Shown piece by piece: positions 16,699 through 26,138 of a DNA stretch of 45,227 nt; position 1 is the stretch's first letter; each line of letters opens with the position of its first letter. The notes under the pieces are model-generated. The model saw only the letters and a list, made by a program, of their open reading frames with translations. It did no database searches and was not told where the DNA came from. The stretch comes from Cellulomonas sp. B6 (GTDB lineage Bacteria; Actinomycetota; Actinomycetes; Actinomycetales; Cellulomonadaceae), in contig NZ_LNTD01000095.1 of the NCBI RefSeq assembly GCF_001462455.1, forward strand, positions 1-45,227, in the 5' to 3' direction. The translations under genes were made by a program, and so were the position numbers.

Positions 16699-17579
16699 CG
16701 GACTCCCCCGCCGTGCACACGCTGGCCGTCGACGCCGTGACCGTCGGCTACGACGACCGCGTCGTCGTGCACGACATGACGCTGTCGGTCGCCCCCGGCG
16801 CCATCACGGCGATCGTCGGCGCCAACGGCTGCGGCAAGTCGACCCTCCTGCGCGCGATGGCCCGGCTGCTCAAGGCCCGCACGGGTCGCGTGCTGCTCGA
16901 CGGCACACCCATCGACACGATGCCCTCGCGCGAGGTCGCGACCGTGCTCGGGCTGCTGCCCCAGACGCCCGTGAGTCCCGAGGGCATCGCCGTCGCCGAC
17001 CTCGTCGGCCGCGGGCGGTACCCGCACCAGGGCTGGTTCCGCCGCTGGACCGCGCAGGACGACGCGGTCGTCGAGCAGGCGCTCGTCGCGACCGACACGC
17101 TCGACCTCGCGGACCGCCCGGTCGACGAGCTGTCGGGCGGGCAGCGCCAGCGCGTGTGGATCGCCATGGCGCTCGCGCAGCAGACCGACGTGCTGCTGCT
17201 CGACGAGCCGACGACGTTCCTCGACGTCGCGCACCAGGTCGAGGTCCTCGACCTGCTCACCGACCTCAACCGCGAGCGCGGCACGACGATCGTCATGGTG
17301 CTGCACGACCTCAACCTCGCCGCGCGGTACGCCGACGACCTCGTCGCGCTGACCGACGGCCGGCTGTACGCGCAGGGCGACCCGGCCGACGTCGTCACCG
17401 AGCGGATGGTGCGCGACGTGTTCGGCATGGCCGCGCGCGTCGTGCCCGACCCGGTCTCGGGCTGCCCGCTCGTGCTGCCCGTGGGCCGGCACCACGCGCA
17501 CGGCGACCCGGCCACGGACGGCGAGGACCGCCCGACCGCACCGGCGGCCGAGGCGCCCGCGGCGCAGCGGGTCGGCTGA
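16695..17579 (+). CDS. Siderophore ABC transporter ATP-binding protein
   Basis: A 294-residue ATPase, FepC-like, that powers the two permeases. Visible are Walker A GANGCGKST, the LSGGQRQR signature, Walker B LLLDEPTTFLD, and the H-loop MVLHDLN. LPQTPVSPEGIAVADLVGRGRYPHQ is typical of the FepC/FhuC group. A hydrophilic tail of about 40 residues with HHAHGD and Ala/Pro-rich sequence is extra. GTG at 16695 has a GGAGG Shine-Dalgarno inside the permease gene and a GTGA overlap. Confidence 0.97.
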   Translation: MTDSPAVHTLAVDAVTVGYDDRVVVHDMTLSVAPGAITAIVGANGCGKSTLLRAMARLLKARTGRVLLDGTPIDTMPSREVATVLGLLPQTPVSPEGIAVADLVGRGRYPHQGWFRRWTAQDDAVVEQALVATDTLDLADRPVDELSGGQRQRVWIAMALAQQTDVLLLDEPTTFLDVAHQVEVLDLLTDLNRERGTTIVMVLHDLNLAARYADDLVALTDGRLYAQGDPADVVTERMVRDVFGMAARVVPDPVSGCPLVLPVGRHHAHGDPATDGEDRPTAPAAEAPAAQRVG

Positions 17580-17708
17580 GCCGGCTCCCGGCTCGTCCTC
17601 GCGCGACCTCGTGATCGGTCGCGCTCGCCGGGGCGCGCCGCGACCGACGACGGCGTCGCCGTCGCTCCCCCACCTGCGCCGGTGCGCAGCGCACGGCGCC
17701 GGGCGCGC

Positions 17709-17738
17709 CGCAGGGCCGGGCACGCGCCCGGCCCTGCG
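17709..17738. terminator. Bidirectional terminator between the siderophore operon and guaB3
   Basis: Perfect 13-bp stem CGCAGGGCCGGGC / GCCCGGCCCTGCG with an ACGC loop, between convergent genes. The rest of 17580-17708 shows nothing else I can name. Confidence 0.85.
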
Positions 17739-17746
17739 TGCGGACG

Positions 17747-18871
17747 TCAGCGCGGCTGGTAGGGCGAGACGACGACCTCGATGCGCTGGAACTCCTTGAG
17801 GTCGGAGTACCCGGTGGTCGCCATCGCGCGGCGCAACGCACCCACGAGGTTGAGCGTGCCGTCGGCCGTGTGGCCGGGGCCGAAGAGGATCTGCTCGAGC
17901 GTGCCCACGGTGCCGACCTCGACGCGCTCGCCGCGCGGCAGCTGCGGGTGGTGGGCCTCGGAGCCCCAGTGGAAACCGCGTCCGGGGGCGTCGGTCGCGC
18001 GCGCGAGCGCCGCGCCGAGCATGACGGCGTCGGCGCCGCACGCGACGGCCTTGACGAGGTCGCCCGAGCGACCGACGCCGCCGTCGGCGATGACGTGCAC
18101 GTACCGGCCGCCGGACTCGTCGAGGTAGTCGCGGCGCGCGGCCGCCACGTCCGCGACGGCCGTCGCCATGGGTGCGTGGATGCCGAGCGACACACGCGTG
18201 GTGTGCGCGGCGCCGCCGCCGAAGCCGACGAGGACGCCCGCGGCGCCCGTGCGCATGAGGTGCAGCGCGGCCGTGTAGGTCGACGCGCCGCCGACGATCA
18301 CGGGCACGTCGAGCTCGTAGATGAAGCGCTTGAGGTTGAGGGGCTCGGCGCGGCCCGACACGTGCTCGGCGGACACGGTGGTGCCGCGGATGACGAACAG
18401 GTCGACGCCCGCGTCGACGACCGTGCGCCAGTGCTCCTGCGTGCGCTGCGGGCTGAGCGCCCCCGCGACGACGACGCCCGCGTCGCGGATCTCCTGCAGC
18501 CGCGCACGGATCAGCTCGGGGCGGATCGGCGCGGCGTAGATCTCCTGCATGCGCGCGGTCGCGCGCGCCGGGTCGAGCGTCGCGATCTCGGCGAGCAGCG
18601 TGGTCGGGTCGTCGTACCGCGTCCACAGGCCCTCGAGGTCGAGGACCCCGACGCCGCCGGCCTGACCGAGCGCGACGGCCGTCGCCGGGCTGACCACGGA
18701 GTCCATCGGCGCGGCCAGGATCGGCAGGTCGAAGTGGTAGGCGTCGATCTGCCAGCCGACCGAGACCTCCTCCGGGTCGCGCGTGCGCCGCGAGGGCACC
18801 ACCGCGATGTCGTCGAAGGAGAACGCCCGGCGTCCTCGCTTGCCCCGTCCGATCTCGATCTCGCTGCTCAC
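17747..18871 (-). CDS. guaB3: GuaB3-family IMP dehydrogenase-related protein
   Basis: A 374-residue TIM-barrel protein of the IMPDH/GMPR superfamily that lacks the CBS pair. The loop holding the IMPDH nucleophile (GSICTTR in GuaB) reads GGGAAHTTRVSLG, so the catalytic Cys is absent. The phosphate-binding ADGGVGRSGD is kept. GuaB3 proteins are conserved beside guaB in actinobacteria, and a cyanobacterial GuaB3 has been described as an XMP reductase. The activity here is not established. GTG at 18871 is preceded by TAGGCT ending 6 nt upstream, so it is probably leaderless. It lies 46 bp downstream of guaB. Confidence 0.93.
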   Translation of the reverse strand: MSSEIEIGRGKRGRRAFSFDDIAVVPSRRTRDPEEVSVGWQIDAYHFDLPILAAPMDSVVSPATAVALGQAGGVGVLDLEGLWTRYDDPTTLLAEIATLDPARATARMQEIYAAPIRPELIRARLQEIRDAGVVVAGALSPQRTQEHWRTVVDAGVDLFVIRGTTVSAEHVSGRAEPLNLKRFIYELDVPVIVGGASTYTAALHLMRTGAAGVLVGFGGGAAHTTRVSLGIHAPMATAVADVAAARRDYLDESGGRYVHVIADGGVGRSGDLVKAVACGADAVMLGAALARATDAPGRGFHWGSEAHHPQLPRGERVEVGTVGTLEQILFGPGHTADGTLNLVGALRRAMATTGYSDLKEFQRIEVVVSPYQPR

Positions 18872-18877
18872 CGGACG

Positions 18878-18883
18878 AGCCTA
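18878..18883 (-). promoter_or_regulatory. -10 hexamer of a probable leaderless mRNA (guaB3)
   Basis: TAGGCT, ending 6 nt before the GTG at 18871. It suggests guaB3 has its own promoter despite following guaB closely. Confidence 0.5.
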
Positions 18884-18889
18884 CCGGCG

Positions 18890-18911
18890 GGCGGGCCGTC
18901 GCCGGCCCGCC
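18890..18911 (-). terminator. Hairpin between guaB and guaB3
   Basis: GGCGGGCC / GGCCCGCC, 8 bp with a 6-nt loop, 7 nt past the guaB stop and just upstream of the guaB3 -10. It may end or attenuate guaB transcription. Confidence 0.45.
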
Positions 18912-18917
18912 GTCCGG

Positions 18918-21232
<2,315 letters not shown>

Positions 21233-21428
21233 GGGTTTCCTCCTCGCGCCGATCCCGACACCACATGCGTGCACGGGTCCATGCCTGCATCGGCGTTACC
21301 GGTGCGTCACGTTAGCCTTCACGGCCGACCACCGGGAATCCGCACGCCGTTTCCTCACGGATGACGGTTCCCGCGTGGTATGCCGTCACGCTATCGGGCC
21401 AGCACGTCGACCCTGGGTGAGACGCGCG

Positions 21429-22484
21429 TCACAGCGGTGCGGCCTGCGCGACGACCGCGAGCATCTCGTGCACGAGCCCCGTCAACGTCCGGGCGCGGTG
21501 GACCGTGCGGTCCAGCGGCACGCGCGCCCCGGCCGCCTCCGGGACCATGACGAACTGCGGCAGGTCCTCGCGCTCCCGGGCGAGCGCGGTGACGACCGAC
21601 AGGTCAGGCGCCGACGCCTCCGAGATCGTCACGACGGCGCGGGCGCGCGTCATCAGCGCGAGCTCCCCCGCGTGCCGCGGCGAGACCGGACCGGCGACGA
21701 GGCGCGCGTCGACCCCGCCGTCGACGAGCGCCGCGGCGACGGCGTGCGCGAGCAGGGGGCGCGCCTCGCCCGGCACGGGCAGCAGCAGGACCACGGCCGC
21801 ACCCGCACCCGGGGGCGCCGCGGTGCGCGCGCGCAGCGCGGCGAGGACCGCTCCGGCGAGCGTCGCGCGCGCGTCGACACCCGGGCGCTCGACGACCGTG
21901 CGCCGCGCGAGCGCGACGACCGCGGGCTGCACGAGCCCCTGCCACCACGTCGTGACGTCGTCTCCCGGACCGAGCCCGAGCAGAGCCGCGCAGCGCTCGG
22001 CGCGTCCCGTCAGCGCGGCGTCGACGAGCGCGACCACGCCACCGGTGCCGGCGGGCCGCCCCGCGGCGGCCTCGACCGACGGGGACGCCGCCCCGCCGCC
22101 GGTGCGCGCGGTGGGCAGCCGCGCCGTGAGGTCGTCGCTGCCGGGCGCCGGCGCCGGGCTCGCACCGACCGGGGCGGCGAGCGCGAGTCGCGCCGCCTCC
22201 GACGGCGCGACGCCGTCGATCGTGAGGCGCCGCATGACGAGGAGCCGCTCGAGGTCGGCCGGTGCGTAGCGCCGGTGCGCGCCCGCGTGGTGCTCGGAGG
22301 GACCGAGGCCGTAGCGCCGGTCCCACGTGCGCAGGGTCGCGGGCGCGACCCCGAGCCGCCGGGCCACGGCGGCGACGGTCAGGGCGGGCCGGTCGGCGCC
22401 GGTCTCCGCGTGCCCGTCGGGACCGTCGACGGGGCCCGCCGACGCCTCCACGCCCTCGAGCCCGTCCTCGGCTGCCGCGACCAT
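21429..22484 (-). CDS. MerR-family regulator with a B12-binding-like sensor domain
   Basis: A 351-residue protein. The MerR winged helix is at about residues 34-100 (LTVAAVARRLGVAPATLRTWDRRYG, then HRRYAPADLERLLVMRRL). The C-terminal half resembles the helical plus Rossmann-like sensor of LitR/CarH proteins. The Rossmann start reads LLPVPGEARPLLAHAVAAALV, so the cobalamin-ligating ExH motif is missing and B12 binding is unlikely. I started at the ATG at 22484, preceded by CACAAT at 6 nt; longer frames upstream look non-coding. It is divergent from whiD and may regulate it or bldM; this is speculation. Confidence 0.83.
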   Translation of the reverse strand: MVAAAEDGLEGVEASAGPVDGPDGHAETGADRPALTVAAVARRLGVAPATLRTWDRRYGLGPSEHHAGAHRRYAPADLERLLVMRRLTIDGVAPSEAARLALAAPVGASPAPAPGSDDLTARLPTARTGGGAASPSVEAAAGRPAGTGGVVALVDAALTGRAERCAALLGLGPGDDVTTWWQGLVQPAVVALARRTVVERPGVDARATLAGAVLAALRARTAAPPGAGAAVVLLLPVPGEARPLLAHAVAAALVDGGVDARLVAGPVSPRHAGELALMTRARAVVTISEASAPDLSVVTALAREREDLPQFVMVPEAAGARVPLDRTVHRARTLTGLVHEMLAVVAQAAPL

Positions 22485-22490
22485 GACGCG

Positions 22491-22496
22491 ATTGTG
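22491..22496 (-). promoter_or_regulatory. -10-like hexamer of a probable leaderless mRNA (merR-type gene)
   Basis: CACAAT, ending 6 nt before the ATG at 22484. It is a weaker match to the TANNNT form. Confidence 0.4.
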
Positions 22497-22622
22497 CCAG
22501 CCGTGCACCCGCCGCCCCACGTCGAACCGACCGCCACGGCGGCGGGAGAGCAGGCGCGCAGCCCCGCGGAGACCCGGGACGCTCCACGATCGATTCAGCA
22601 GATCGCGCCAGCGAAGAGGGTC

Positions 22623-22651
22623 TTGAACAACTTCTGAAGCGGTTGTACGGT
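22623..22651 (+). promoter_or_regulatory. Promoter of whiD
   Basis: -35 TTGAAC (22623-22628), 17-bp spacer and -10 TACGGT (22646-22651), a good sigma-A-type promoter with a leader of about 88 nt. The spacer is part of an imperfect inverted repeat ACAAC-N10-GTTGT (22627-22646) that could be an operator. Confidence 0.65.
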
Positions 22652-22745
22652 TGCGGCACGCCACCACGGTCCAGCCGTCGGGGGCGACCGACTTTCGTCC
22701 CGGTCACGAGCCGCGGACGCACCGCACGAACCGAGGAGGACCCCC

Positions 22746-23042
22746 ATGGCTGAGATCTCGCGTCTGCCCGGACCGGTGATGGACCTGTGGGAGTGGCAGT
22801 TCGAGGGCGCCTGCCGCGACGCCGACCAGGACCTGTTCTTCCACCCCGAGGGCGAGCGCGGCTCGGCCCGTCGTCGTCGTGCCGAGGCAGCCAAGGCGAT
22901 CTGCGCCACCTGCCCCGTGCTGAACGAGTGCCGCGAGCAGTCGCTGGCCGTGCGTGAGCCCTACGGCGTGTGGGGCGGTCTGTCCGAGGACGAGCGCGCC
23001 GCGGTCCTCGCCGAGCGCGCCGGCCGCCGCGTCACCGCCTGA
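22746..23042 (+). CDS. whiD: WhiD/WhiB3-type iron-sulfur transcription factor
   Basis: A 98-residue Wbl protein. The four cluster ligands C23, C53, C56 and C62 have the family spacing CX29CX2CX5C and would hold a [4Fe-4S] cluster sensitive to oxygen and NO. The tight turn REPYGVWGG (70-78) and a basic C-terminus follow. The N-terminus SRLPGPVMDLWEWQ and FFHPEGERG closely resemble WhiD of Streptomyces and WhiB3 of mycobacteria, which also sit near groES. Such proteins partner with the primary sigma factor. ATG at 22746 has a strong GAGGAGG. Confident. Confidence 0.95.
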   Translation: MAEISRLPGPVMDLWEWQFEGACRDADQDLFFHPEGERGSARRRRAEAAKAICATCPVLNECREQSLAVREPYGVWGGLSEDERAAVLAERAGRRVTA

Positions 23043-23147
23043 CCCACCCCGACCGGCGACGCACCCGAGCGCGTCCGGGCCGACAACGCCGTCGGACCCG
23101 GTCGCCTCCCTCTCCCCCACGACCTCCTCCCGGACGCCCCGGGAACG

Positions 23148-23180
23148 ACGAAGGCCCCCTCCACCGGAGGGGGCCTTCGT
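23148..23180. terminator. Bidirectional terminator between whiD and groES
   Basis: Perfect 15-bp stem ACGAAGGCCCCCTCC / GGAGGGGGCCTTCGT with a 3-nt loop. It separates the convergent whiD and groES genes and occupies the middle of the 174-bp gap between them, which holds nothing else I recognise. Confidence 0.92.
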
Positions 23181-23216
23181 GCTGCCGGGGACGAGCCCCG
23201 GGGTGCAGCGTGGTCG

Positions 23217-23510
23217 TCAGCCGACGATCGCGAGGATGTCGCGCGCCGAGAGGATCAGGTAGTCCTCGCCCGCGTACTTGACCTCGGTGCCGCCGTACTT
23301 GGAGTAGATGACCTTGTCGCCGACGGCCACGTCGAGCGGCACGCGGTTGCCCTTGTCATCGATCCGGCCCGGACCCACGGCCAGGACCTCGCCCTCCTGG
23401 GGCTTCTCCTTGGCGCTGTCCGGGATGACGAGACCCGACGCGGTCGTCGTCTCGGCCTCGAGGGCCTTGACGACGATGCGGTCCTCGAGGGGCTTGATGG
23501 AGACCGACAC
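23217..23510 (-). CDS. groES: Co-chaperonin GroES
   Basis: A 97-residue Cpn10 that caps the GroEL cage during protein folding. It has [17 protein letters not shown], a mobile loop ([21 protein letters not shown]) and [19 protein letters not shown] at 23510 follows GGGGAGG. No groEL lies downstream: the gene ends 37 nt before a terminator and then the convergent whiD. GroEL must therefore be encoded elsewhere. The promoter carries a CIRCE element. Confidence 0.98.
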   Translation of the reverse strand: MSVSIKPLEDRIVVKALEAETTTASGLVIPDSAKEKPQEGEVLAVGPGRIDDKGNRVPLDVAVGDKVIYSKYGGTEVKYAGEDYLILSARDILAIVG

Positions 23511-23636
23511 AGCGGACCTCCCCTTCGCATGTGAGTGGTTCTGAGACAGTGTCAGAGCCGCACCGTCGCCGCCGTCGTCGCGGGTGCCGGGGCCACCTGT
23601 GCGGTCGACGCCCCCTGACGGGTGCGTCGGTTCCTC

Positions 23637-23665
23637 ACTCTAGGAATGCGTTAGCACTCGGTCAA
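23637..23665 (-). promoter_or_regulatory. Promoter of groES
   Basis: Minus strand -35 TTGACC (23660-23665), 17-bp spacer, -10 TAGAGT (23637-23642). The leader is about 120 nt. The CIRCE element covers the -35 and part of the spacer. Confidence 0.8.
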
Positions 23666-23677
23666 CCCGAGTGCCAG
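23651..23677. promoter_or_regulatory. CIRCE element (HrcA operator)
   Basis: TTAGCACTC-N9-GAGTGCCAG against the consensus TTAGCACTC-N9-GAGTGCTAA. One arm is perfect and the other has two mismatches at its end. It implies heat-shock control of groES by HrcA. Confidence 0.92.
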
Positions 23678-23750
23678 CACGACCGCACCGGCCGGCGCCC
23701 CTGCGCGGGCGTGGCGCGTGCACGCGCGACGGGCGTGGGAGGCTGGGCGC

Positions 23751-24953
23751 GTGGACGACGCCGGGCTGGTCAAGCTCCTGCAGCCGGAGGGGTGGGCCCT
23801 GCTGCAGGCCCTGCCGCCGTACGACGAGCGGCTCGCGATGCCGATCGCCGAACGCCTCCAGAAGGAGGGCCTCGACCCCGCGCTCGTCGCGGCGGCGCTC
23901 ACGCAGTCCCGGCTGCGCGCCAAGGCGCACGCCAAGCTCGGCGAGTTCGCCGAGGGCATGCTGTTCACGGTCGCGGGGCTCGAGCAGGCCACGCGCCTCG
24001 AGGTCGCGGCCCACCACGCGCGCCGGTACCGGGACGCGGGCTGCACCTACGTCGCCGACCTCACGTGCGGGCTCGGCGCCGACGCGCTCGCGCTCGCGGG
24101 CGTCGGGCTGCGCGTCCTGGCCACCGACGTCGACGAGACCACCGCGGCGCTCGCGACCGTCAACCTGCGCGCCTTCCCCGAGGTGCAGGTGCGCATGGCG
24201 GACGGCACCGCGCTGGACCTGGCGGCCGAGGGCGTCGACGGCGTCTACGCCGACCCCGCACGCCGCACCGGCACGGGCCGGCGCGTGTTCGACCCCCGCG
24301 CGTACAGCCCGCCGCTCGACGCGGTCCTCGCGACCCGCGACGCCGTGCCGGCGCTCGGCCTCAAGCTCGGCCCGGGCCTGGCCCACCGCGACCTGCCCGT
24401 GGACGCCGAGGCGCAGTGGGTGTCGTCGGACGGCGAGGTCGTCGAGCTCGGCCTGTGGTTCGGCCCGCTCGCACCCGACGGTCCCGGCCGCACGGCCCTC
24501 GTGCTGCGCGACGGCACCGCGCACACGCTGCGCGCCGACCCCGACGGCGACGACGACGCACCCCCGGTCGGACCGGTCGGCGGCTACCTGTACGAGCCGG
24601 ACGGCGCCGTGATCCGCGCGGGGCTCGTGGGCACGGTCGCCCACCGCGTGCGCGGACGCCTGATCGACCCCACGATCGCCTACGTGACCTCCGACGCCCT
24701 GGCGGACCGCACCGCGTGGCACCCGCTCGCGACCGCGTACCGCGTGCTCGACGACCTGCCCTTCGGCCTCAAGCGGCTGCGCACCTACCTGCGCGAGCGC
24801 GGCGTGGGCCGCCTGACCATCAAGAAGCGCGGCACGGCCGTGGTGCCCGAGACGCTGCGCCGCCAGCTCGACCTGCGCGGCCCCGCCGAGGGCACGGTCG
24901 TGCTCACGCGCGTCGCGGGCCAGCAGCGCGTGCTCGTCGTGGAGCCCGTCTGA
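23751..24953 (+). CDS. Class I SAM-dependent methyltransferase with THUMP-like C-terminal domain
   Basis: A 400-residue protein. The Rossmann methyltransferase core (about 85-230) has motif I VADLTCGLGADALALA, the acidic ATDVDE after strand 2, and YADPARR at the expected catalytic position. The C-terminal part (about 300-400), with TIKKRGTAVVPETLRRQL, matches the THUMP-like domain common in actinobacterial members. The substrate is unknown; RNA is a guess. I chose the GTG at 23751 (VDDAGLVKLL): GAGG lies at good distance and GAGGCT ends 6 nt before it. It is divergent from groES, and its stop overlaps the next ATG by one base (TGATG). Confidence 0.85.
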   Translation: MDDAGLVKLLQPEGWALLQALPPYDERLAMPIAERLQKEGLDPALVAAALTQSRLRAKAHAKLGEFAEGMLFTVAGLEQATRLEVAAHHARRYRDAGCTYVADLTCGLGADALALAGVGLRVLATDVDETTAALATVNLRAFPEVQVRMADGTALDLAAEGVDGVYADPARRTGTGRRVFDPRAYSPPLDAVLATRDAVPALGLKLGPGLAHRDLPVDAEAQWVSSDGEVVELGLWFGPLAPDGPGRTALVLRDGTAHTLRADPDGDDDAPPVGPVGGYLYEPDGAVIRAGLVGTVAHRVRGRLIDPTIAYVTSDALADRTAWHPLATAYRVLDDLPFGLKRLRTYLRERGVGRLTIKKRGTAVVPETLRRQLDLRGPAEGTVVLTRVAGQQRVLVVEPV

Positions 24954-26101
24954 TGGCCGCGCCCGTCGCGCTGCCGTTCGCGACGTCCGAGCGGTCGACC
25001 GTCGGCATCGAGTGGGAGGTCGGCCTGGTCGACGCCGACTCGGGCGACCTGCGGCAGGCCGCGCAGGCGATCTTCGAGGCCGTGCGCCCCGCCGACGGCA
25101 CCGACCACCCGCACATCACGTCCGAGCTCCTGCTCAACACGGTCGAGGTGTCGTCGGGCAAGTGCCGCACCGTCGGCGAGGCGGGTGCGGACCTGCAGCG
25201 TGCGCTCGACGAGGTCGCGGCGGCCGCGCGCCCGCTGCGCATCGAGCTCATGGGAGCGGGCACGCACCCGTTCGCGAGCTGGGCGGCGCAGCGCGTCACC
25301 GACAAGGAGCGCTACGCGACGCTGATCGACCGCACCCAGTGGTGGGGCCGGCAGATGCTCATCTACGGCGTGCACGTGCACGTCGGCGTCGAGGACCGCG
25401 CCAAGGTGCTGCCGCTGAGCCGCGCGATGCTCACGGTCTTCCCGCACCTGCAGTCGCTGTCCGCGTCGTCGCCGTTCTGGGGCGGCAAGGACACGGGGTA
25501 CGCGTCGAACCGCGCGCTGCTGTTCCAGCAGCTGCCGACCGCGGGGCTGCCGCCGCAGCTCGAGCACTGGGAGCAGCTCGAGCAGTACGTGGGCGACATG
25601 ATGCACACGGGCGTGATCGACCAGGTCGACGAGGTCCGGTGGGACATCCGCCCGTCGCCGCGGTTCGGCACGCTCGAGATGCGGATCGCCGACGGCGCCG
25701 CGAACCTCCTCGAGGTCACCGCGATCAGCGCGCTCACGCACTGCTTCGTCGAGCACTTCTCGACCCTGATCGACGCGGGCGAGCCGCTGCCGACCATGCC
25801 GCAGTGGTTCGTCCAGGAGAACAAGTGGCGCTCGGCGCGCTACGGCATGGACGCGATCGTCATCACGAACGCGGCGGGCGACGAGGAGCTCGTGACGGAC
25901 TCGGTGAGCCGGTGGCTCGTCGAGCTCGCGCCCGTCGCGGAGCGGCTGGGGTGCGCGGCCGAGCTCGAGCAGGTGCGCACGATCCTGCGGCGCGGCGCGT
26001 CGTACCAACGTCAGCGCGCGGTGGCGCGCCGGAACGCGGGCGAGCTCGAGCCGGTCGTGCGGTCCCTCGTGGCCGAGCTGGCGGCAGGCCGCCCGCTCTG
26101 A
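24953..26101 (+). CDS. Carboxylate-amine ligase, YbdK/GCS2 family
   Basis: A 382-residue ATP-dependent ligase of the glutamate-cysteine ligase 2 family. It shows VGIEWEVGLVDADSGDL at the N-terminus, ELLLNTVEVSSGKC, the YGVHVHVGVED His-rich strand, and RPSPRFGTLEMRIADG. YbdK proteins make gamma-glutamylcysteine weakly in vitro. In an actinobacterium that probably uses mycothiol, the real amine substrate is open (EgtA for ergothioneine is a related option). The ATG at 24953 overlaps the methyltransferase stop by one base, so the two are co-translated. It is convergent with the next gene. Confidence 0.88.
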   Translation: MAAPVALPFATSERSTVGIEWEVGLVDADSGDLRQAAQAIFEAVRPADGTDHPHITSELLLNTVEVSSGKCRTVGEAGADLQRALDEVAAAARPLRIELMGAGTHPFASWAAQRVTDKERYATLIDRTQWWGRQMLIYGVHVHVGVEDRAKVLPLSRAMLTVFPHLQSLSASSPFWGGKDTGYASNRALLFQQLPTAGLPPQLEHWEQLEQYVGDMMHTGVIDQVDEVRWDIRPSPRFGTLEMRIADGAANLLEVTAISALTHCFVEHFSTLIDAGEPLPTMPQWFVQENKWRSARYGMDAIVITNAAGDEELVTDSVSRWLVELAPVAERLGCAAELEQVRTILRRGASYQRQRAVARRNAGELEPVVRSLVAELAAGRPL

Positions 26102-26138
26102 CCCGGGCCGTCGGCGCCCGCCGTCAGTCCTTCCCCCG

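Noticed and set aside
21429..22484. Light/B12 sensor of the CarH type
   Set aside because: The cobalamin-ligating ExH motif is not found in the C-terminal domain.
24953..26101. Genuine glutathione biosynthesis (gshA)
   Set aside because: The YbdK branch has weak activity in vitro, no gshB is near, and actinobacteria mostly use mycothiol, so I left the symbol empty.
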